Below, in pieces: positions 9,196 through 17,704 of a stretch of DNA of 64,000 bases (positions are counted from its first letter, which is position 1; each line of letters opens with the position of its first letter). The translations under genes and the position numbers were made by a program. Origin of the DNA: Bacillus massilioanorexius. Its GTDB lineage: Bacteria > Bacillota > Bacilli > Bacillales > DSM-1321. Under the pieces are notes generated by a model, which saw nothing but the letters and a program-made list of their open reading frames with translations, was not told the DNA's origin and did no database searches. The stretch covers positions 1 through 64,000 of the forward strand of contig NZ_CABKRX010000083.1 in assembly GCF_902374955.1 (NCBI RefSeq), given 5' to 3'.

Positions 9196-10098
9196 TTAAT
9201 GTGTTTTACAAGAATCATAAATCCCTTTTTCTTTTATGACTGAAATAAGTGTTTCTCCCATAACCGAAGGAGTTTCTGCTACTTTAATACCACATTCATT
9301 CATTACACGGATTTTTTCGTCAGCTGTTCCTTTACCACCTGATATGATTGCACCAGCATGGCCCATACGTTTACCAGCTGGAGCTGTTCTACCACCAATA
9401 AAACCAACTACTGGTTTTGTCATGTTTGCTTTAACCCATTCTGCCGCCTCTTCTTCAGCTGTTCCACCAATTTCACCAATCATAATTACAGCGTATGTTT
9501 CTGGATCCTCATTAAATGCTTTAAGAACATCAATAAAGTTCGTTCCATTTACCGGATCTCCACCGATACCAACCGCTGTTGATTGACCTATTCCAGCTTG
9601 ACTTAATTGATGAACCGCTTCGTAAGTTAAAGTACCAGAACGAGAAACTACACCAACATGTCCTTTTGTATGAATATATCCTGGCATAATACCAATTTTA
9701 CATTCACCTGGTGTAATTACTCCTGGACAGTTTGGTCCCACTAAACGTGTTTTCTTTCCTTCCATAAAACGCTTTACTTTTACCATATCTAACACTGGAA
9801 TATGTTCCGTAATACAAATAGCTAAATCGAGCTCTGCATCAACAGCTTCTAAAATTGCATCTGCTGCAAATGGAGCAGGAACATAAATAACTGAAGCATT
9901 TGCTCCTGTTGCTTCTACAGCTTCTTTTACTGTATTAAATACAGGCACACCTTCTACTTCAGAACCGCCTTTACCTGGACTAGTACCTGCAACAATTTGT
10001 GTACCATATTCAAGCATTTGTTTCGTATGAAAAAGGGCTGTTGACCCTGTAATTCCTTGTACAATTACTTTTGTATCTTTATTAATAAATACGCTCAT
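9196..10098 (-). CDS. sucD: Succinate-CoA ligase (ADP-forming) subunit alpha
   Basis: SucD is the CoA-binding subunit that converts succinyl-CoA to succinate with substrate-level phosphorylation in the TCA cycle. The 300-residue protein shows the CoA-binding Rossmann start (VIVQGITGSTALFH), GPNCPGVITP and the phosphorylated histidine H247 in GHAGAI. A GGGGGAG-type site precedes the ATG. It lies 18 bases after sucC, and the two subunits form one operon. Expression is probably driven by the promoter and cre site upstream of sucC. Confidence 0.98.
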   Translation of the reverse strand: MSVFINKDTKVIVQGITGSTALFHTKQMLEYGTQIVAGTSPGKGGSEVEGVPVFNTVKEAVEATGANASVIYVPAPFAADAILEAVDAELDLAICITEHIPVLDMVKVKRFMEGKKTRLVGPNCPGVITPGECKIGIMPGYIHTKGHVGVVSRSGTLTYEAVHQLSQAGIGQSTAVGIGGDPVNGTNFIDVLKAFNEDPETYAVIMIGEIGGTAEEEAAEWVKANMTKPVVGFIGGRTAPAGKRMGHAGAIISGGKGTADEKIRVMNECGIKVAETPSVMGETLISVIKEKGIYDSCKTH

Positions 10099-10116
10099 TT
10101 TTCTCCCCCCTAGCTA

Positions 10117-11277
10117 TTATCCTACTAATGCAACGATTTTTTGAGCTCCATCTGCCATTGACTCAGCTGCAGTAATATCAATACCAGAATTTTTCAAAAT
10201 TTCTTTACCTAATTCAACATTTGTTCCTTCTAAACGAACAACTAAAGGTACTGAAAGCCCTACTTGTTTAGCAGCTTCAACTACACCCTCAGCAATTACA
10301 TCGCACTTCATAATTCCACCAAAAATATTTACAAAAATCCCTTTTACTTTTGGATCAGAAAGAATAATTTTGAATGCTTCTGTTACCTTCTCAGCAGTTG
10401 CACCGCCCCCAACATCAAGGAAGTTCGCTGGGTCACCATTATAATGTTTAATAATATCCATTGTCGCCATCGCTAAACCAGCTCCATTAACCATACAGCC
10501 AATATTACCGTCTAAAGCGATATAGCTTAAATCATATTTTGATGCTTCAATTTCTTTTGCATCCTCTTCTTCTAGGTCTCGATAACCTATGATATCTTTA
10601 TTTCTAAATAATGCATTACTATCAAAATTTAATTTTGCGTCTAACGCCATTACTTTTCCATCTCCAGTAACAACTAAAGGGTTGATTTCAGCGATAGAAC
10701 AATCTTTCTCAACAAATGCCGTATACAAGCCCATCATAAATTTCACAGCTTGGCCTATTAAAGCATTTGGAATATTAATATTAAAGGCTATTCTTCTAGC
10801 TTGATAGCCTGATAATCCTACTACAGGGTCAATCACTTCTTTAAAGATTTTTTCAGGAGTCTTTGCTGCTACTTCTTCGATTTCCGTTCCACCTTCTTCA
10901 GATGCCATTAACACTACTCTCGAAGTTGCACGATCTAATACTAGACCGATATAGTATTCTTTCTTTATGTCACAGCCTTCTTCAATGAGTAAACGCTTTA
11001 CTTCTTTACCTTCTGGTCCAGTTTGATGTGTTACGAGCGTTTTCCCTAAAATCTCTTCAGCATATGTACGTACTTCATCAAGATTTTTAGCTACTTTAAC
11101 TCCTCCTGCTTTTCCTCTACCACCAGCATGGATTTGCGCTTTCACTACACAAACTTCTGTCCCTAATTCTTTAGCAGCTTCAACAGCCTCTTCTACAGAA
11201 AATGCCACTTTTCCATTTGGAACTGCTACTCCATATTTTCTAAGGACCTCTTTCCCTTGGTACTCGTGAATATTCAT
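10117..11277 (-). CDS. sucC: Succinate-CoA ligase (ADP-forming) subunit beta
   Basis: SucC is the ATP-grasp subunit that binds nucleotide and succinate. It begins MNIHEYQGKEVLRKYGV, then HAGGRGKAGGVK, EINPLVVTGDGKVMALDAK and NGAGLAMATMD. The ATG at 11277 (386 aa) follows an AGGAGGATGGAAG site and matches the family N-terminus; a 27-residue upstream extension is not supported. It is the first gene of the sucCD operon. The 90-base leader upstream contains a promoter with an overlapping cre-like sequence. Confidence 0.98.
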   Translation of the reverse strand: MNIHEYQGKEVLRKYGVAVPNGKVAFSVEEAVEAAKELGTEVCVVKAQIHAGGRGKAGGVKVAKNLDEVRTYAEEILGKTLVTHQTGPEGKEVKRLLIEEGCDIKKEYYIGLVLDRATSRVVLMASEEGGTEIEEVAAKTPEKIFKEVIDPVVGLSGYQARRIAFNINIPNALIGQAVKFMMGLYTAFVEKDCSIAEINPLVVTGDGKVMALDAKLNFDSNALFRNKDIIGYRDLEEEDAKEIEASKYDLSYIALDGNIGCMVNGAGLAMATMDIIKHYNGDPANFLDVGGGATAEKVTEAFKIILSDPKVKGIFVNIFGGIMKCDVIAEGVVEAAKQVGLSVPLVVRLEGTNVELGKEILKNSGIDITAAESMADGAQKIVALVG

Positions 11278-11367
11278 CTTCCATCCTCCTGTCATAACTT
11301 CTTTTTTCGACAAATAATTCAAAATTTTTAAACAAAAAGAAAATGAATCATTATTCAATTTTTAAGT

Positions 11368-11382
11368 AGCTTGCGCTTTCAT
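11368..11382 (-). promoter_or_regulatory. Candidate CcpA cre site upstream of sucC
   Basis: The minus-strand sequence ATGAAAGCGCAAGCT fits the degenerate catabolite-responsive element WTGNAANCGNWNNCW at every fixed position. It overlaps the downstream edge of the candidate sucC -10 element, a position where CcpA would repress. The match is seen directly; CcpA control is inferred. Confidence 0.55.
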
Positions 11383-11409
11383 TGTATATAATGTCAAAAT
11401 ACTTGTCTA
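11381..11409 (-). promoter_or_regulatory. Candidate sucCD promoter
   Basis: TAGACA (11404-11409) and TACAAT (11381-11386) on the minus strand each match the sigma-A consensus at five of six positions with an optimal 17-base spacer. They lie about 105 bases before the sucC ATG. A separate TTGACA at 11392-11397 has no -10 at correct spacing. Confidence 0.55.
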
Positions 11410-11471
11410 GCATTTTTATGTAAAACTATAGAAAAATATGTTATTAAAATAGAATTATTTCGCCTAAAATA

Positions 11472-11756
11472 CTATTTGTACTTATCGTTTTTTGCCGCTT
11501 CTCTATCTAATTTATAAATCAATACAAAAATTTCTGCGACAGCTTCATAAAGTTCCGATGGAATAGATTCATTAATATTTAGCTTTGATAATAGCTCTGT
11601 AAGTGAAGGATCTTCCTGAATAGGCACATTGTTCGCTTTAGCTATTTCCAATATTTCATCAGCAATTCTCCCTTTACCTTGTCCAACTATCTTTGGTGCA
11701 GAATCTTTCTCACGGTCATATTTTAAAACAACGGCTTCTTTTCTTTTTTTCATCAT
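11472..11756 (-). CDS. ylqH: FlhB cytoplasmic-domain-like protein (YlqH family)
   Basis: This 94-residue protein matches only the C-terminal cytoplasmic domain of the type III export switch FlhB: AVVLKYDREKDSAPKIVGQGKGRIADEI, then IPIQEDPSLTELL-like and VAEIFVLIYKLD segments. It has no membrane helices. The NPTH self-cleavage motif of full FlhB is missing, so it cannot be a normal export gate. The start overlaps the stop of the FliK-like gene upstream by four bases (ATGA), so the two are translationally coupled. B. subtilis has the same orphan pair; its function is unknown. Confidence 0.85.
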   Translation of the reverse strand: MMKKRKEAVVLKYDREKDSAPKIVGQGKGRIADEILEIAKANNVPIQEDPSLTELLSKLNINESIPSELYEAVAEIFVLIYKLDREAAKNDKYK

Positions 11757-13780
11757 ATTTTAATATCTACTCCATTGTATGGTGTTGTTTCATAAATTTT
11801 TTTATTTCTTTCCAAATTCATTGCTATCGGTCCTAATGATTTAGGTGGCTCAAAAGTAATAGCTGACAATTGATATCCAACCTCTTCTAATTTCTCTTTT
11901 ACCTCGGATACCAAAGGACTCGCAAGTGTTTTCAATAAATTTGCTTTTTCATTTATAATATTTATTTTCATAATTTTATTCTGAACAACCATATCAATTA
12001 CAGTTTCATTAATGTGATCTAGCTGTAAATAAAATAACACTCTACAAAAGGATGGATCGATTTCTCCTTCATTTTTCTTCCTTCCACTAAAGTGCATCGT
12101 TGCCTCAGTATGAAAACGATGATATGAAAGTGGGAAGCTTAGCATAATATGTTGAAGTGGACCAGAAGATTGTGAGAGCATCTGTTGGGCTGTGATTTTA
12201 TGCAATAGCTGCTCTGCAGACTCTCTAGCCACGTGATTTTGATTTTCGTTAAGAAATTTTAAGAGCAGTGGTTTTAGATTTAGCAGTTCATTTTCCTCAA
12301 TGACCGTTCCTTGATCAAGATTTGCCATATGATTCTCTAATCCTAATCCCATTAAACGTATAGCACTTTTCATTTCGTTAGAAAAAATGTTTGCTTGAGG
12401 AATATGTAATGCAGCTACTTCTTCTTGTAGTAACCCTTGTAAGAGTTTATTATCAAAGGTCAGATAATTCTTTGGTTGATGACTTTCTATTTTTTGCATA
12501 AGCATATTTCCAATATTATTTCTAGCTACTTCATAATTACCAGATTGATCCCCAGCTAAAGAAAATAGTTCAAGCATAGATTTAGCTTGAAGAAAATCAT
12601 TATTTCTTGTATTTAAAAAGGACAATATATGTTTCGTCATATTCATAATAGCATTAAATATAGGGATCTTATCGCCAGATTTAACTGCAATTGATTGTGC
12701 CGTCCCAGTAACATTTACATTATTTTGGTGTATATTTTCGTTCTTTTTCACTTGAAGGGAAACAATTTCTTGAAGTAGTTGTTTCCACATCGGTTTTTCA
12801 GTACTATTATTTGATACAGTTTGCACTTTCTCATTTATAAGCTTCGCCAAATTTAGAATATTTTCTTGGAATTTATCATTTGTATTTCCTGCATTTTTTA
12901 AATACATACTAGATTGACCACTATTTCTTAATAATTCATTTAGTAGTTGAATAGAATTTTCTAAACTCGAATTTCGAACAATTATATTATTGTTCTCCAA
13001 TAAATGTAGCGCTTGTGTAAATACTTTGTTTTGGTTGGTTTGTTCAGAAAAAAGTCCTACGTTCTGAAGCACTTTAAACAATTGATTTTTTATTTGCCCT
13101 TCCGATGATAACCATGCCGCAACAATTTTTTGCAATCCTCTCTCAGCCATTTTATCTAAGTTTGTTGACAGAAGGTGTATTAGTACAGATTTTAATGATG
13201 CTTCCGATACACTCTTACTAGAATTCAAGTTTTGTAAAATATCCTTAAATAAGGATTGCAATGTAACATTATTTTCAAACGCGGAAAGTGATTGAAAAAC
13301 TTCTTTCGTGACTGGCAATGATAAACTATTTATCGTCTGCAATATTTTTATTGATTGACTTAAATCGTCCGACGAGCTTATGATTTGTAAGGCTTGAACA
13401 AACTGATCTTTCGTTATCGGAATCTGATTTTTCACATAGAATTGAGCCAACGCTAAACTTTCTTTTGTTTGAGATAAAGATAGATGCTGTAATAACTGTT
13501 GAGACATTTCTTTAAGATTCTCAGAGCCACCATTATTTTGAAGTACTTTTAGAGCGGTAATATCCGACGTATTTTGTACTTGAAACCAATAACGTTCACC
13601 AACTTTTATTGGTGCATCTAACTTAGCCATTACTTTTGATTGACCAATACTTATTTCAGCAGTTTGATTACTGTAAATTTTATTAACTTTTCCATATACC
13701 ATTTGCCCATTGTTCAATGTAACATTTTGACTATTATGCTGTTGTGGAATTAGATTTTGGACGATACTTGTTGCCTGCAT
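11753..13780 (-). CDS. ylqG: FliK C-terminus-like hypothetical protein (YlqG-type)
   Basis: This is a 675-residue protein with no signal peptide and no membrane segment. About 500 residues are rich in Gln, Asn, Ser and Leu, with predicted helical stretches. The last 150 or so residues (CRVLFYLQLDHINETVIDMV, then LVSEVKEKLEEVGYQL and ITFEPP) have the layout of the flagellar hook-length-control FliK C-terminal domain. Its partner downstream resembles the FlhB cytoplasmic tail, which is what FliK binds in flagella. The Gln/Asn-rich part is probably fast-evolving linker. Function is unknown; the FliK link is inferred from pattern and context. Confidence 0.75.
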   Translation of the reverse strand: MQATSIVQNLIPQQHNSQNVTLNNGQMVYGKVNKIYSNQTAEISIGQSKVMAKLDAPIKVGERYWFQVQNTSDITALKVLQNNGGSENLKEMSQQLLQHLSLSQTKESLALAQFYVKNQIPITKDQFVQALQIISSSDDLSQSIKILQTINSLSLPVTKEVFQSLSAFENNVTLQSLFKDILQNLNSSKSVSEASLKSVLIHLLSTNLDKMAERGLQKIVAAWLSSEGQIKNQLFKVLQNVGLFSEQTNQNKVFTQALHLLENNNIIVRNSSLENSIQLLNELLRNSGQSSMYLKNAGNTNDKFQENILNLAKLINEKVQTVSNNSTEKPMWKQLLQEIVSLQVKKNENIHQNNVNVTGTAQSIAVKSGDKIPIFNAIMNMTKHILSFLNTRNNDFLQAKSMLELFSLAGDQSGNYEVARNNIGNMLMQKIESHQPKNYLTFDNKLLQGLLQEEVAALHIPQANIFSNEMKSAIRLMGLGLENHMANLDQGTVIEENELLNLKPLLLKFLNENQNHVARESAEQLLHKITAQQMLSQSSGPLQHIMLSFPLSYHRFHTEATMHFSGRKKNEGEIDPSFCRVLFYLQLDHINETVIDMVVQNKIMKINIINEKANLLKTLASPLVSEVKEKLEEVGYQLSAITFEPPKSLGPIAMNLERNKKIYETTPYNGVDIKI

Positions 13781-13804
13781 TTGTTTATCACTTCCTTATT
13801 CATT

Positions 13805-14578
13805 TCATCGTGATAACTCTTTAACTGGAGCAAAACTTAATCTATGCCAAGGTGTAGGACCATATTTCTTTAAGGCTTCTAGATGCTCCTTAGTGCCATA
13901 GCCCATATTATTTTTAAATCCATATTGCGGATATTGTTCATCATATTTATACATCATTGTATCTCGAGTAACCTTAGCTATAATTGAAGCTGCAGATATA
14001 GATACACTTTTAGCATCACCTTTAATAATTGACTGTTGTGGTACAGATAAAGGTAATTTCATAGCATCTATTAAGACATAATCTGGATCCACATTCAAAT
14101 TGTTAATGGCCTCTAGCATTGCCTTTTTAGTAGCTTCATATATATTAATTTCATCAATTACATCATGATGCATAATTCCTATTCCAACTGCTAATGCACC
14201 ATCTTTTATTTGCTGATAATACTCATTACGCTTTTTTTCATTTATTTTTTTCGAATCATCTAAACCAAGTAGGACAAAGTCTTTTGGAAGGATAACGGCA
14301 GCTGCAACTACAGGGCCCGCAAGAGGTCCTCTACCTACCTCATCAACTCCTGCAATGAAGTGATAGCCATCTACATAAAGGTTTTGTTCATATAGGGTCA
14401 TCTCGTTCCACTTTTGTTTTAAGCTTTCTTGCTTTTCGTAGGCTTTTCTCCATTGTTCTACAAGTTTTATTACACCTTTTCTTTCATCAAGTAAACAGTT
14501 ATTCAAGAAAGGATCGTTAGGTTCAGTAACAGTTTGTAATCGTTCTTTAATTTCTTTTATACTAGTAATTTTCGTCAT
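13805..14578 (-). CDS. rnhB: Ribonuclease HII
   Basis: RNase HII removes ribonucleotides and RNA primers from DNA-RNA hybrids. The 257-residue protein has an N-terminal extension typical of Bacillus RnhB. The catalytic core includes GVDEVGRGPLAGPVVAAAV (Asp and Glu ligands), DSKKINEKKR, YVLIDAMKLP and SISAASIIAKVTRD, so the DEDD-type acidic residues are present. The ATG at 14578 sits after GAAGGTG; a longer upstream reading is less likely. It lies 24 bases before the FliK-like gene, in the same order as in B. subtilis. Confidence 0.96.
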   Translation of the reverse strand: MTKITSIKEIKERLQTVTEPNDPFLNNCLLDERKGVIKLVEQWRKAYEKQESLKQKWNEMTLYEQNLYVDGYHFIAGVDEVGRGPLAGPVVAAAVILPKDFVLLGLDDSKKINEKKRNEYYQQIKDGALAVGIGIMHHDVIDEINIYEATKKAMLEAINNLNVDPDYVLIDAMKLPLSVPQQSIIKGDAKSVSISAASIIAKVTRDTMMYKYDEQYPQYGFKNNMGYGTKEHLEALKKYGPTPWHRLSFAPVKELSR

Positions 14579-14630
14579 TATTTTCACACCTTCTATTAAT
14601 TCATTTATCGGCTTTTTACACAAAAAATAA

Positions 14631-14672
14631 AGAGGATGTCTCAAAAGCTTTACTTTTGTTAGACAGCCCCTT
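14631..14672. repeat. Hairpin of the GAGGxTGTC family between rbgA and rnhB
   Basis: The arms (agaggatgtctcaaaag and cttttgttagacagcccctt) form an imperfect long stem. The outer sequence and A/T inner arms resemble hairpins at 16390, 39341, 40427, 40583 and 52689. It may terminate the lepB-rbgA transcript, but the T-run is short. It could also be a remnant of mobile-element ends. Confidence 0.5.
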
Positions 14673-14820
14673 TACAGTTCATTTTATACTATTTGCCAGT
14701 TAAAGAATACTCTTGAAATTAGTGAAAATACTCTATATTGAAGTTTCATTCAAAATGAAATGAACTCAGAAGTGTTCATACAATGCAGAGCCTATTTTTT
14801 AAAAGTCCGTTTCTTTTATT

Positions 14821-15690
14821 TTATTGCTCTAGCTCTTCAATATCCTTTGGCGGCAATTCAAGAGTAATTCGTCCTAACTTCTCTGAACGCAGTTCACGAA
14901 TAATCATTTCTGCAGTCTTATCATAATCAATCATTCCGCCACCTGCTAAAATACGGCGGTTTTTACCGATTGCATCGAACAATTCTACAATATCCTCTGG
15001 AATCACATCTAGTTGATATCTTTCCTTTAAGGCTTGCGGATATTCTAGCTCCAAAAATCGTAAAGCATATACAGCTAAATCCTGCTGATTCAATAATGTA
15101 TCTTTTATAGCTCCAGTAACAGCTAATCTTTGACCAATCTCTTGATCTTCAAATTTAGGCCATAAGATACCTGGAGTATCTAGAAGTTCTAATTCTTTTC
15201 CAACCTTAATCCATTGCTGTGATTTAGTCACACCAGGCATATTACCTGTTTTAGCGATGTTTTTCTTTGCTAGTCGATTGATAAATGTAGATTTTCCTAC
15301 ATTTGGAATCCCAACAATCATAGCACGAATAGCACGCGGCTTGACACCCTTCGATTTCAAGCGATCTAGTTTTTCTTTTAGAAGCTCTTTAGACACACTT
15401 GTAATTTGCGATAAACCATTTCCAGCTTGTGAATTAATAGCAAGAGCCGTCATATCATTAGACGCAAAATATTGTAGCCATTGAGCTGTTTTTTGCGGAT
15501 CAGCCATATCTGCTTTATTAAGTAATATTAGTCTTGGTTTATGTTGAATAATTTCATCTATCATTGGATTACGCGAAGAAAGAGGAAGTCTTGCATCAAC
15601 AAGTTCATAAATAATATCAACTAACTTTAATTTCTCAGTAACTTCTCTTCTCGCTTTGGCCATATGGCCTGGAAACCATTGAATTGTCAC
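14821..15690 (-). CDS. rbgA: Ribosome biogenesis GTPase RbgA (YlqF)
   Basis: RbgA is a circularly permuted GTPase needed for late assembly of the 50S subunit. The G motifs appear in permuted order: LNKADMAD (G4) near residue 60, GIPNVGKSTFINRL (G1) near 127 and LLDTPGI (G3) near 172. The N-terminus MTIQWFPGHMAKARRE is diagnostic. Translation starts at GTG (15690) after an AAAGGTGG site; homologues begin at the same residue. The 289-residue length is typical. It follows lepB by 15 bases, so the two are co-transcribed. Confidence 0.97.
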   Translation of the reverse strand: MTIQWFPGHMAKARREVTEKLKLVDIIYELVDARLPLSSRNPMIDEIIQHKPRLILLNKADMADPQKTAQWLQYFASNDMTALAINSQAGNGLSQITSVSKELLKEKLDRLKSKGVKPRAIRAMIVGIPNVGKSTFINRLAKKNIAKTGNMPGVTKSQQWIKVGKELELLDTPGILWPKFEDQEIGQRLAVTGAIKDTLLNQQDLAVYALRFLELEYPQALKERYQLDVIPEDIVELFDAIGKNRRILAGGGMIDYDKTAEMIIRELRSEKLGRITLELPPKDIEELEQ

Positions 15691-15705
15691 TGGTATCCAC
15701 CTTTC

Positions 15706-16260
15706 TTATTTTACGATTCTTATATCTTTAAAAGGCCAATAAACAATGCTCGTTTTTCCTAACACTTTATCTTCTGAAACAAACCCAATATGTCTTGAGT
15801 CTTTAGAAGAACGTCTATTGTCTCCCATTACAAATAAATATCCTTCTGGAACTTTTTCTTTTCCACCAGGAATATCCTTAAGTGTAAAATCTTCTGTTAA
15901 TGGACCATCAAAAACCTGTGATTTATACTCATCTAAATATGGTTCCTTCTGTGCTTTTCCATTAACATAAAGTGTATCATCTTTATACTCTATCGTATCA
16001 CCAGGAAGACCAATTATACGCTTTATATAGTCTTTCTTCTCTGGTGCATGAAAAACAACGATGTCAAATCGATCCGGATCACCTAATGTGTAACCAATTT
16101 TATTAACAATCATACGATCTTTATCATGTAAAGTGGGCATCATGGAATATCCGTCTACTACAATAGGTGCTAATAAAAAATAGCGGATCACTACTGCAAG
16201 ACCTACAGCAATTAGTAGGGCCTTTGTCCATTCCCAAAGCTCGCTTTTCTTTTTCGTCAT
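15706..16260 (-). CDS. lepB: Type I signal peptidase
   Basis: This membrane protease cleaves signal peptides after Sec or Tat export. From the ATG at 16260 the protein has 184 residues. One N-terminal membrane anchor (about 12-31, WTKALLIAVGLAVVIRYFLL) is followed by catalytic S39 in GYSMMPTL and general base K80 in DYIKRIIGLPGD, then a VMGDNRRSSKDSR box. This is the SipS/SipT type with the Ser-Lys dyad. A GTG three codons upstream is an alternative start. The B. subtilis rplS-rbgA interval lacks this gene, but its presence here is common in other Bacillus. Confidence 0.95.
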   Translation of the reverse strand: MTKKKSELWEWTKALLIAVGLAVVIRYFLLAPIVVDGYSMMPTLHDKDRMIVNKIGYTLGDPDRFDIVVFHAPEKKDYIKRIIGLPGDTIEYKDDTLYVNGKAQKEPYLDEYKSQVFDGPLTEDFTLKDIPGGKEKVPEGYLFVMGDNRRSSKDSRHIGFVSEDKVLGKTSIVYWPFKDIRIVK

Positions 16261-16388
16261 AATCCTCACCAGCCCATAAGTATATTTTCTTTATTAAACA
16301 AGGTCTTCATAATTAGAACAATATAAATTAGTATAATACTTATGTATTCATACAACAAACGATACGTTGGTAAAAATTCCGAACTGAT

Positions 16389-16430
16389 TAAAAGAGGCTG
16401 CTCAAAAATAACTTTTTGGCAGCCTCTTTG
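16389..16430 (-). terminator. rplS terminator
   Basis: An 11-bp stem (aaagaggctgc / gcagcctcttt) brackets an A/T-rich loop, with T-rich sequence after it on the minus strand. It lies about 55 bases past the rplS stop and should end the ribosomal/tRNA-maturation transcript before lepB. Its stem resembles the intergenic hairpin family seen elsewhere in this window. Confidence 0.75.
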
Positions 16431-16485
16431 TTCTTTGCATTCATTTATTTCCTACAAATGTAGCTAAGCTATTTGCTTGGAAAAA

Positions 16486-16830
16486 TTAGCGGATCTCTTT
16501 AATACGAGCCGCTTTACCACGAAGACTACGTAGGTAGTAAAGTTTCGCACGACGGACTTTACCGCGACGAACTACTTCAAGGTTTGCAATTTTTGGTGTG
16601 TGTACAGGGAATGTACGTTCAACACCTACACCGTAAGAAATCTTACGTACTGTAAATGTTTCGCTAATTCCACCACCACGACGCTTAATAACTACACCTT
16701 CAAAGATCTGAATACGCTCACGAGTTCCCTCTACAACCTTAACGTGTACACGTACTGTGTCACCAGGACGGAAAGATGGAAGATCTGTGCGTAATTGTTC
16801 TTTAGTGATTTCATGAATTAATTGTTGCAT
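16486..16830 (-). CDS. rplS: 50S ribosomal protein L19
   Basis: L19 sits at the 30S-50S interface. The 114-residue protein shows the family block TKEQLRTDLPSFRPGD, then VKVVEGTRERIQIFEGVVI, RRGGGISETFTVRKIS and the basic C-terminal GKVRRAKLYYLRSLRGKAARIKE. The start at 16830 follows a GGGAGGAG site; eleven upstream in-frame residues are discarded. A structured leader that looks like the L19 autoregulatory leader precedes it, after trmD. Confidence 0.98.
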   Translation of the reverse strand: MQQLIHEITKEQLRTDLPSFRPGDTVRVHVKVVEGTRERIQIFEGVVIKRRGGGISETFTVRKISYGVGVERTFPVHTPKIANLEVVRRGKVRRAKLYYLRSLRGKAARIKEIR

Positions 16831-16859
16831 CGTTTTCAACTCCTCCCACAGACGCTCTT

Positions 16860-16930
16860 GCAAGTCTTATATATACTTACAGCGGAACACCGTTATAAGT
16901 AACTTGGTCAATTTCTTCCCAAGCCACAAA
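16860..16930 (-). promoter_or_regulatory. Candidate L19 (rplS) leader structure
   Basis: The trmD-rplS gap holds two adjacent hairpins on the minus strand. One is CTTGG / CCAAG (16903-16923). The other is ACTTA / TAAGT enclosing CGG / CCG (16875-16900). Firmicute rplS genes are known to carry a conserved L19 leader RNA in this position, so autogenous control by L19 is a reasonable inference. I cannot run a covariance model to confirm it. Confidence 0.5.
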
Positions 16931-16963
16931 AATTATCTTAACATATAAGGATTGCTAATGCAA

Positions 16964-17704
16964 CTATTCATCTGTATTTTTAATTTCTTCCAGCCACTTT
17001 TTTTCTTGGTCTGAGAGCTCGATATTTTCTAAAAGGTCTCTTCTTCGATTCCAAGTTCTTCTTAAACTTTCCTTCATACGCCACTCTTCGATTTTTTTGT
17101 GATTTCCTGACATTAAAGTATCAGGTACTTTCATTCCTCTAAAATCATATGGTCTTGTATAATGAGGGTGTTCCAGTAAACCAGAAGAATAAGAATCTTT
17201 TACTGGAGAGTCTTCATTTCCAAGTACACCTGGTAAAAGACGAACAACGCTATCAATGATAACCATTGCCCCTAACTCTCCTCCAGTAAGTACATAGTCT
17301 CCCAGAGATATTTCATCCGTTACAATATGTTCACGAATTCTCTCATCATAACCTTCATAATGTCCACAAACAAAGATAAGATGCTCTTCTTGAGCCAACT
17401 CTTCTGCTTTTTTCTGTGTATACCTTTCTCCTTGAGGACATAAAAGAATCACGCGTTGTTTTTCGGTAGAATTTGAAGCTTGTAAATGTGCAACAGCGTC
17501 AAAAATTGGCTGTGCCTTTAACACCATACCTGCACCACCCCCATAAGGGTAATCATCTACTGTATGATGTTTATTATCAGCAAAATCACGGAAATTAACG
17601 ACATTATAGCTTGCTGCCCCTTTTTCTTCGGCCTTCTTTAAGATTGAGGACCCAAACACCCCAGTAAACATTTCTGGAAACAATGATAGTACATCTATTT
17701 TCAT
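16964..17704 (-). CDS. trmD: tRNA (guanine-37-N1)-methyltransferase
   Basis: TrmD methylates G37 next to the anticodon using S-adenosylmethionine and so prevents +1 frameshifting. It is a SPOUT-class trefoil-knot enzyme of 246 residues. Conserved parts are MKIDVLSLFPEMF, PYGGGAGMV, CGHYEGYDER, ISLGDYVLTGGE and LPGVLGNEDS. The start overlaps the rimM stop by four bases, giving translational coupling. Confidence 0.98.
   Translation of the reverse strand: MKIDVLSLFPEMFTGVFGSSILKKAEEKGAASYNVVNFRDFADNKHHTVDDYPYGGGAGMVLKAQPIFDAVAHLQASNSTEKQRVILLCPQGERYTQKKAEELAQEEHLIFVCGHYEGYDERIREHIVTDEISLGDYVLTGGELGAMVIIDSVVRLLPGVLGNEDSPVKDSYSSGLLEHPHYTRPYDFRGMKVPDTLMSGNHKKIEEWRMKESLRRTWNRRRDLLENIELSDQEKKWLEEIKNTDE

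Noticed and set aside
11753..13780. Gln/Asn-rich protein as a prion-like or surface adhesin
   Set aside because: It has no signal peptide or cell-wall anchor, and its C-terminal domain plus the coupled FlhB-like gene fit a FliK-like protein better.
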